This document shows positions 15,440-19,934 of a stretch of DNA of 19,934 nucleotides, in pieces. This DNA is from JAXHTH01 sp034211115 (GTDB lineage: Bacteria > Planctomycetota > Phycisphaerae > Phycisphaerales > SM1A02). A program made the translations under genes and the position numbers. The notes under the pieces were generated by a model that ran no database searches, was not told the DNA's origin, and worked only from the letters and a program-made list of their open reading frames with translations. Location: NCBI GenBank assembly GCA_034211115.1, contig JAXHTH010000036.1, positions 1-19,934 on the forward strand. Direction: 5' to 3'. Position 1 is the stretch's first letter; each line of letters opens with the position of its first letter.

Positions 15440-16155
15440 TCTCTCCGGTACGGGCAGTCCTCGCGCCCGCAGGCGAGGCAGGGCGAAGGAATCTCATCAA
15501 GGAGTTCTGCGGGTCCGATGCCGATCACGCCTGCAATCGACTTTCGCGGCCGCATGAGGTGATCGGGCGAGAGGGCCACGGCGCTGTCGACCTCGCCGGG
15601 CAACAGCGCGAAGAGCTTCTGCTGTTCGTGCAGAGGCCAGTCGCAGTAGCCGGGGCTGAACGGCAGGCTGTAGGTCTGATCGGGCGGAAGATCGTCGGCG
15701 ATCTCCTCGTGAAGCTGTTCAACCAGCGATTCCGCGGCCACCGAGGCCGCCGCGTCGAGCACCACGCCGAACGCGGGCCGACGACGCATGGCTCGCGCGA
15801 TGAGCTGATCGACGGCGTTTCCCAGCGTCACCACGTACACGTACAGCGTGTGGCACGGGCGAAGGGAGCGGGCGAGACGAAAACTCCGCAGGGCGAGCGT
15901 GCGATCGATGCGCACCAGGCCCCGTTCGACCTCGATCGCGTGGGCGCGGCGCGTCGTCCACGGCCGGGCGTAATCCAGCACCCGATCCACGGCCCCGTCG
16001 ATCTGTCGGGACAGGCGGGGAGAAAGTGCCCGGTCCGCGGAATGACCGAGTCGCCGAAGCAGACGATCGGTGGAGACGGCCAGCGCCGCGTCGAGGGTGG
16101 TTCGAGTCGGATTCGGGGCGATCATGGTCTGCGTCTCCGATACGTGAGCGCTCAT
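15436..16155 (-). CDS. MetH-activation-domain-like protein, presumed corrinoid reactivase
   Basis: The 239-residue product resembles the AdoMet-binding reactivation domain of cobalamin-dependent methionine synthase, in a stand-alone form found with corrinoid methyltransferases. The family signature is FSPGYCDWPLHEQQKLF (166-182), equivalent to the AdoMet-binding loop. Downstream are LMRPRKSIAGVIGIG (200-214) and a C-terminal cluster C-x2-C-x4-C (Cys226, Cys229, Cys234) that could bind an iron-sulfur centre or zinc. The probable role is reductive methylation of inactive Co(II) corrinoid. I use the ATG at 16155, which overlaps the MarR stop (ATGA); upstream in-frame sequence is MarR shadow. No RamA-type ATP-dependent reactivase is in the window, so this protein may do that job, by inference. 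Confidence 0.85.
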   Translation of the reverse strand: MSAHVSETQTMIAPNPTRTTLDAALAVSTDRLLRRLGHSADRALSPRLSRQIDGAVDRVLDYARPWTTRRAHAIEVERGLVRIDRTLALRSFRLARSLRPCHTLYVYVVTLGNAVDQLIARAMRRRPAFGVVLDAAASVAAESLVEQLHEEIADDLPPDQTYSLPFSPGYCDWPLHEQQKLFALLPGEVDSAVALSPDHLMRPRKSIAGVIGIGPAELLDEIPSPCLACGREDCPYRRE

Positions 16156-16619
16156 TCCCGCGGGTCCTGCAATCCGACCGGATCCGCCCGATCGAGCAGC
16201 GACACGAGGCGGGACAGCGCGCCGCTGATCCGTGCAATCTCCTCGGCATCCAACTGAGCGATGCTCGCGGAGATGCATTCCTCGATGGGATCCGGGATCT
16301 GCTGCGCCTGGCGCACGCCTTCGTCGGTGAGGGTAAGAAGCGAAATACGACGATCGGTCTCCTTTCGAATCCGGGTGAGCAGTCCCTTCGATTCGAGTCG
16401 ATCCACGATGCCGGTGAGATTGGAGGGCGTGACGGAAAACAGATCCGCCAGCGTCGCGGCCGACATCGGGCCCGAGTCCAGCAGCGTGTGCAGCATGTGG
16501 ATCTGCGCGCTGGTGAACCCGAAGTGCTTGGACACCTCGTGGGATCTCACGCTGATCCGTCTCATCATCCGGCGGATCAGGGTCGCCATTTCCTCGCTGA
16601 CGGACCCGGGTTCACGCAT
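16152..16619 (-). CDS. MarR-family transcriptional regulator
   Basis: This 155-residue protein has the winged-helix layout of MarR regulators. Dimerisation helices flank the domain, the recognition helix region is VTPSNLTGIVDRLESKGLLTR (63-83), and the wing carries the DxR motif in TDRRISLLTLT (88-98). It is the first gene of the corrinoid methyltransferase operon and overlaps the reactivase by 4 nt, so it is probably a local regulator that senses a pathway substrate or a related ligand. The ATG at 16619 gives the normal family length; upstream in-frame ATGs (16718, 16769) would add residues without domain features. Its ribosome site is weak (GGA about 9 nt upstream). The presumed operators lie around 16760-16803. 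Confidence 0.93.
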   Translation of the reverse strand: MREPGSVSEEMATLIRRMMRRISVRSHEVSKHFGFTSAQIHMLHTLLDSGPMSAATLADLFSVTPSNLTGIVDRLESKGLLTRIRKETDRRISLLTLTDEGVRQAQQIPDPIEECISASIAQLDAEEIARISGALSRLVSLLDRADPVGLQDPRE

Positions 16620-16649
16620 GCTTGTCAGTCCACGTGGGGTGAGACTTCC

Positions 16650-16682
16650 AAAAACTCCTCCGCCTGCCGGACAGCCCGGCAG
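16650..16682 (-). promoter_or_regulatory. Leader hairpin with downstream T-run before the MarR gene
   Basis: On the minus strand, ctgccgg and ccggcag (plus 16664-16670 and 16676-16682) form a perfect 7-bp stem with a 5-nt loop. After GCGGAGGAG comes a run of five T (16650-16654), about 30 nt before the MarR start. The T-run is not adjacent to the stem, so this is not a standard terminator. It could tune translation or early termination of the operon. Chance occurrence in GC-rich DNA is possible. Confidence 0.25.
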
Positions 16683-16750
16683 TTCGGCTGGCGCGGTCCT
16701 GCGCTGTACGGGATTCATGCCGCTGGGTATCGAGATCGCGGCAGCCCCGC

Positions 16751-16779
16751 ATCTTAGCGATAAAAGCATAGATGTTCAA
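16751..16779 (-). promoter_or_regulatory. Sigma-70-like promoter of the corrinoid methyltransferase operon
   Basis: Reading the minus strand, TTGAAC (plus 16774-16779) is a -35 matching TTGACA at the first four positions. After exactly 17 bp comes TAAGAT (plus 16751-16756), a -10 matching TATAAT at 4 of 6. It lies in the only clearly AT-rich patch of the area. Transcription would start near 16744 and give a leader of about 125 nt before the MarR ATG. Confidence 0.5.
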
Positions 16780-16803
16780 GGCCTAAATAATAAGAGCATA
16801 AAT
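16760..16803. repeat. Pair of 14-bp direct repeats, likely operator sites
   Basis: ATAAAAGCATAGAT (16760-16773) and ATAAGAGCATAAAT (16790-16803) agree at 12 of 14 positions and start exactly 30 bp apart, close to three helical turns. One copy fills most of the spacer between the proposed -35 and -10; the other lies just upstream of the -35. This placement suits a repressor, with the MarR protein encoded directly downstream the obvious candidate. MarR proteins usually bind inverted repeats, so another regulator is also possible. Confidence 0.5.
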
Positions 16804-17141
16804 CATTCTGGGGCAAACAGTTAGCCGATCTCCTCCGGATCGTGCGATCCTTCGTTCCGCTCGGGTTCCGGCGGCTCAGCCCGGACCGACATGGCGTGCG
16901 CTGCCTGTCGGCCTGCGGGTCGAATCAACGGCAGAGGGCGCAGAAAAGGGCTCGGGCGCGGCCCGGCCGGCCGGCAGGCCGGGGTCCGGTCGACCGACTG
17001 GCGGGCGTCTGTTCCGGGGGAGGAGAGGCCCGACGTGGCACCGCCACGATCGCCGTAAGTATCGAATTCGGTCGAAGTTAGGCGATTGCGGCGGCGCGAG
17101 CCTTCACGCGGTTCCGAAGGCCTGAAACCTCGTTGTCTTCC

Positions 17142-17213
17142 GACGGGCAGTCTAGAACGCGACCCCGCTTCCCGCAAGCCGGGGCGTGTTGTCCGGCCGG
17201 CCGTTTGCCCGTC
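17142..17213 (+). ncRNA. Candidate structured RNA element
   Basis: An outer 8-bp perfect stem, gacgggca (17142-17149) with tgcccgtc (17206-17213), encloses a long hairpin. In it aacgcg (17156-17161) pairs with cgtgtt (17185-17190, one G-U), cccc (17163-17166) with gggg (17181-17184), and gctt (17167-17170) with aagc (17176-17179) around the loop cccgc. Each side has one single-base bulge. A ccggccgg palindrome lies in the remaining arm. The strand cannot be decided from the fold. No known RNA family was recognised, and GC-rich DNA gives such folds by chance fairly often. Confidence 0.25.
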
Positions 17214-17421
17214 TGATTCAGCGCCGCGGCACGCCCTTCGCCCTTCATCAGGCTCTACCGCCCCTTCCGGGTGACGGCGTCCCGGGCGCGGGGAGAGCCG
17301 GCGGCCGCTCATCACGGGCAGTGAACGAGCCGGGCAGGGCGCAAGCGCGCTCGATCCCCGCGAGCCGCGCGGCGCCTGCTATGCTCCGAGCAAGCGTGTC
17401 GGGTGACGTCGATCGAGGGCT

Positions 17422-17441
17422 TGGTGGAGCCTGGTGGAGCC
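17422..17441. repeat. Two perfect tandem copies of a 10-bp unit
   Basis: tggtggagcc occurs twice head to tail at 17422-17431 and 17432-17441. It lies in the stretch without genes and probably reflects slippage; no function is suggested by its surroundings. Confidence 0.7.
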
Positions 17442-18105
17442 GGTTGCAAAGGCCGCACTCGGCCTGATGCATCCAGATCTTCTGATGAGAAGCAGCCTTG
17501 CGGCCAGCGCGCGAACGGTCAAAGGCGTTGCAGGGTGCCGGGAGAGCCGACGCCGCGGGATTCGACTCTCCACGCCCCTGCCGGCGACTGCCATCCTCGG
17601 CTCGCCGATCGCCACCGCCCATCGTCGGAATCGCATGTTGCGGCTTTGTTCTCATCCCGGTCCGCCTCCCAGCGCCCAGCCCCTGATCGCCCATGAACTC
17701 CCTTCTCCCAGTTGTTGGCCACCGCCGATGCCAGGCCGAAGCTGGATACGTTGAACGTTGCGATCATCGTCAACGCTTCCGCGCTGTTCATCATCCTGCT
17801 TCTGGTCAACGGAGACGACCTCAGAGGCCTGTGGGGAGCGCGCCGTGAGCTGTGCATGCTCTGCATCGCCAGGCTGATCGGGCACGCGGCGTACCGCGCC
17901 GTTAACATGGGTTGAGGGACTTTCGGAGGTGTACGGACCGTCCAGCCGTACCTGACCGTGACCTTCTCAGGTCGGGTTCGAAGGGGCTGGCGCATGCCCG
18001 GGACCCGGCGTTGCTGATCCGCGAGCTGCGCCGCAAGATGGAGTATCCCTCTGCGGCATGCACCGCCGGGGCACGGCGCGATCTCATCGGCAAGCGTGGG
18101 CGATC

Positions 18106-18134
18106 TCGACGCTGATTAAGTCAGTTGCTATCCT
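18106..18134 (+). promoter_or_regulatory. Possible promoter of the SUMF1-domain lipoprotein gene
   Basis: TCGACG (18106-18111) and TATCCT (18129-18134) are spaced by 17 bp and each match the sigma-70 consensus at 4 of 6 positions. The predicted start, near 18141, leaves a leader of about 39 nt. That leader contains the strong ribosome site GGAGG (18166-18170), 9 nt before the ATG. Confidence 0.35.
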
Positions 18135-18179
18135 GTCCCGCGTTCCGGATGGGACGGTAGCCAATGGAGGACTCGCTCG

Positions 18180-19784
18180 ATGATCCGACCCGCCATTCTC
18201 GCCGCACTCCTCACGATCCCCGTTCTTGCCGGCTGCAAGCAGGCTCATACCGACGACGAATCGGAGGAAGATTCGGCCCCGGCGATCGTCTTCACCCAGG
18301 AGCGTTCGACAAGCGAGGATGTCATCTACCTCCGCAGTGAAGAGGAGCTGCGCGGGGAGGTGATGCTCGCATCGTTGCGCGTCTCGACGCCTTACGGCGA
18401 GTTGTCGATCCCTGTCGATCGATGCGCGCGGGTGGCCTTCCTGGAGAGCGACGAGGACACGAACGTCGGGGACCAGGCCATCATTGCCGTCAACGGGGAC
18501 CGGGTCACCGGCATCAGTACCGAGCCGACGATCCGTTTCAGGGACAGCGCATCGGGGGAGGAGACCGAAATCGAGAAGAACGATGTCTGGTTCATCGCAT
18601 TCCAGGAGGGCAGCGACGAACGCGACGTCATCGATACCGACAGCGCGACTGACCGGTTCATCATGATCAACGGCGATCTGCTCAAGGGCCACGCTGCCGA
18701 GGACGGCCTCGTGATCGAGACCGATTCTGACGACGTTGCCGTCCCCTTCGCCGAGATCGAAACGGTCCGGATGACGAGCGCCCGCGGCGAAGACGCAGAC
18801 GTCACGGAGAAGATCACTGCGGTGGTGACCAGGCGGAACGGCGACGTCGTGCGCGGCTCGCTCGCCACGGAGGAGATGACGTTGCATCTCGATCTGGGAA
18901 TGACCATCGAGGGGATCGCGAGGGACAGGTTCGCGCGGATTCACCCCGGCGGGAGCGAGGCGGTCACCAACTCTGTGGGAATGGAAATGGTGCTCATCCC
19001 GTCCGGTACGTTCACGATGGGCAGCCCGGCGGATGAGAAGCTGCGGGATGAGGATGAAACGCAACGCCGGGTGACACTGACCCGTGATTTCTACATGGGC
19101 GCGACGGAAGTGACTCAGGCTGAGTGGGTCGCGGTGATGGGCGAGAACGCGAGTGAGTTCCCGGGCGGTCTCCGGCCCGTCGAGAATGTCTCGTGGGAAG
19201 AGGCGATCGCGTTCTGCAACGGGCTGAGCACCATGGAAGGACTGCCTGTCGCCTACGAAGTCAAGGACGTCGAAGGCGAGAAGAAGATCAGTCTCCTGGA
19301 TGCCGGGGGACAACCGACGACGGACATGACGCAGGTGGAGGGATACCGACTGCCCACCGGCGCCGAATGGGAATACGCGTGCCGCGCGGGAACCACGACA
19401 ACCTTCAATACCGGCGACACGATCAACACCGATCAGGCCAACTACGACGGCGACAAGACGTACGGGGGCGGATCGAAGGGCGTGGACCTCAAACAGACGG
19501 TGCGGGTCGGCAGCTACCCGCCCAATGCGTGGGGCCTGTACGACATGCACGGCAATGTCTGGGAATGGTGCCATGACCTCTACGGCACCTACTCGTCGGA
19601 GCCCGTCACCGATCCCACGGGCGCAGCGCCGGGCGACTCTCGTGTCCCGCGTACGGCGCGCGTGCTGCGCGGGGGGGGCTGGAGCGGCGGTCCGGAGTTC
19701 TGCCGGTCGGCGTATCGCGCCTGGAGCAGCCCGGCCACCCGGGAAGGCTTCCTCGGATTCCGGGTTGTGCGCAGCGCGGACTGA
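18180..19784 (+). CDS. Lipoprotein with N-terminal beta repeats and a SUMF1/FGE-sulfatase domain
   Basis: This 534-residue protein begins with a lipoprotein signal peptide ending in the lipobox LAGC, Cys19. An acidic linker leads to residues about 47-257, which look like four degenerate repeats of about 40 residues. The last three contain NGDxxxG (105-111, 164-170, 220-226), each followed by beta-like sequence ending near a V/I-hydrophobic pair. Residues 263-534 are an FGE-sulfatase domain: NSVGMEMVLIPSGTFTMGS (264-282), EVTQAEW (310-316), YRLPTGAEWEYACRAG (389-404), GLYDMHGNVWEWCHD (452-466), GGGWSG (498-503) and YRAW (512-515). Of the two active-site Cys in true formylglycine-generating enzymes, only the second seems present (Cys508); Gly503 occupies the first position. 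So it is probably not a sulfatase-activating oxidase but a surface-anchored protein using the fold for binding. An exact GGAGG site precedes the ATG. Confidence 0.9.
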   Translation: MIRPAILAALLTIPVLAGCKQAHTDDESEEDSAPAIVFTQERSTSEDVIYLRSEEELRGEVMLASLRVSTPYGELSIPVDRCARVAFLESDEDTNVGDQAIIAVNGDRVTGISTEPTIRFRDSASGEETEIEKNDVWFIAFQEGSDERDVIDTDSATDRFIMINGDLLKGHAAEDGLVIETDSDDVAVPFAEIETVRMTSARGEDADVTEKITAVVTRRNGDVVRGSLATEEMTLHLDLGMTIEGIARDRFARIHPGGSEAVTNSVGMEMVLIPSGTFTMGSPADEKLRDEDETQRRVTLTRDFYMGATEVTQAEWVAVMGENASEFPGGLRPVENVSWEEAIAFCNGLSTMEGLPVAYEVKDVEGEKKISLLDAGGQPTTDMTQVEGYRLPTGAEWEYACRAGTTTTFNTGDTINTDQANYDGDKTYGGGSKGVDLKQTVRVGSYPPNAWGLYDMHGNVWEWCHDLYGTYSSEPVTDPTGAAPGDSRVPRTARVLRGGGWSGGPEFCRSAYRAWSSPATREGFLGFRVVRSAD

Positions 19785-19799
19785 CGCTCTCTTCCGCTC

Positions 19800-19817
19800 G
19801 TTCCGCTCCGGCGGAAC
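19800..19817 (+). terminator. Hairpin after the SUMF1-domain lipoprotein gene
   Basis: gttccgc (19800-19806) and gcggaac (19811-19817) form a perfect 7-bp stem closed by a C(TCCG)G loop, an extra-stable UNCG-type tetraloop in RNA. It begins 16 bp after the stop codon. There is no T-run, so it may protect the mRNA 3' end or act as a weak or factor-assisted terminator. Confidence 0.45.
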
Positions 19818-19911
19818 CTGCCGCCACCTCGGGGCTTCGGCTCGTTACCGTGATTGACGTTTCGCATCCATCCCGGTCTCGCTTCCCCAAGCACAGCACT
19901 CTGGAATCCCC

Positions 19912-19934
19912 ATGACTACCCCGGATCTCAAATC
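19912..19934 (+). CDS. Possible start of the next gene (partial)
   Basis: An ATG at 19912, preceded by GGAA at a 5-nt distance, opens a frame MTTPDLK that runs to the window edge. It is too short to identify and is listed only because its position and ribosome-site spacing fit a downstream gene. It may equally be a chance ATG. Confidence 0.3.

Larger units (their letters stand above)
16820..18105. other. Long stretch without a convincing gene between divergent genes
   Basis: About 1.3 kb between the MarR operon promoter and the SUMF1-domain lipoprotein promoter. All open frames are short, overlap each other on both strands, are rich in Arg/Pro/Ser/Ala and have no family motif. A TTG-started frame of 67 codons at 17712-17915 holds one hydrophobic segment (NVAIIVNASALFIILLLV) but has no ribosome site. 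Besides the elements listed separately, it has a 7-bp-stem hairpin at 16962-16983, a CGGTCGACCG palindrome (16987-16996) and two adjacent hairpins at 17931-17951 and 17950-17972. It may hold decayed genes, regulatory DNA or an RNA gene. Confidence 0.5.

Noticed and set aside
16619..16744. Cobalamin riboswitch in the operon leader
   Set aside because: A corrinoid operon made this worth checking, but I found no B12-box-like conserved core in the leader on the minus strand.
17455..17520. SRP-RNA-like core (GAAGCAGCC)
   Set aside because: Only this short string matches. The preceding GGAAG-type internal loop and the flanking complementary arms of bacterial SRP RNA are absent.
17550..17590. tRNA/tmRNA T-arm-like string (GGGATTCGACTC)
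   Set aside because: The bases flanking the putative T-loop do not pair as a 5-bp T-stem, and no acceptor stem or CCA end fits.
17712..17915. 67-codon TTG-started frame with a hydrophobic segment
   Set aside because: It has no ribosome binding site, a rare start codon, an in-frame stop just upstream and no recognisable family, and it overlaps equally long frames on the other strand. It could be a gene remnant but is not supportable as a gene.
17965..17995. Second T-arm-like string (GGGTTCGAAGGGG)
   Set aside because: The two sides are both G-rich and cannot form a T-stem, so it is not a tRNA.
1..19934. CRISPR array, insertion sequence or prophage
   Set aside because: No regularly spaced repeats, transposase, integrase or phage structural motif was seen anywhere in the window.

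Overview
The window is GC-rich bacterial DNA. I suspect a Planctomycetota-type organism (Phycisphaerae or a relative). This rests on a DUF3568-type lipoprotein and a lipoprotein fused to a sulfatase-modifying-factor domain, both common there. It is an inference from family habits, not a phylogenetic result. Eleven genes in a row, from about 16.6 kb down to 1.2 kb, lie on the minus strand. Two plus-strand genes flank them (a DUF72 protein on the left, the SUMF1-domain lipoprotein on the right), and a third may begin at the right edge.

Core system, 16.8 to 10.85 kb, minus strand: a corrinoid-dependent methyl-transfer operon. In order it encodes a MarR-type regulator, a MetH-activation-domain protein with a C-terminal Cys cluster (presumed corrinoid reactivase), an MttB-superfamily methyltransferase, a MeTr-type pterin-binding methyltransferase, a second MttB homologue and a MttC-type corrinoid protein. 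The first four junctions are 4-nt ATGA or GTGA overlaps. The expected chemistry is that MttB proteins move a methyl group from a methylated substrate (quaternary amine or betaine-like, identity unknown) to Co(I) on the corrinoid protein. MeTr then passes it to tetrahydrofolate, and the activation protein rescues oxidised cobalt. All three MttB frames in the window are uninterrupted and full length, so they are non-pyrrolysine members.

Accessory tail, 10.7 to 7.08 kb, same strand: a third, divergent MttB, a complete class II amidotransferase/asparagine-synthetase-like enzyme and a HIT nucleotide hydrolase/transferase. Parts of this block are visibly less GC-rich than the genes around it, and a GC-rich palindrome separates it from the corrinoid gene, so it looks acquired. 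Next, at 6.89 to 5.69 kb, is a second AsnB-like protein. It lacks both the N-terminal nucleophile Cys and about 105 residues of the synthetase core, including GEGADE. The association MttB + AsnB + HIT + degenerate AsnB is the most unusual part of the window. I know of no described pathway with this composition.

Left part, 5.58 to 1.17 kb, minus strand: a DUF3568-like lipoprotein, a 772-residue six-hairpin glycosidase-like protein and a GT4 glycosyltransferase, the last two coupled by a GTGA overlap. Their stops converge on the DUF72 gene with only 10 bp between.

Right part: an AT-rich promoter region with two 14-bp direct repeats exactly 30 bp apart lies before the MarR gene. About 1.3 kb without a convincing gene follows, containing several hairpins and one candidate structured RNA. 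Then comes the SUMF1-domain lipoprotein with a plausible promoter and strong ribosome binding site.
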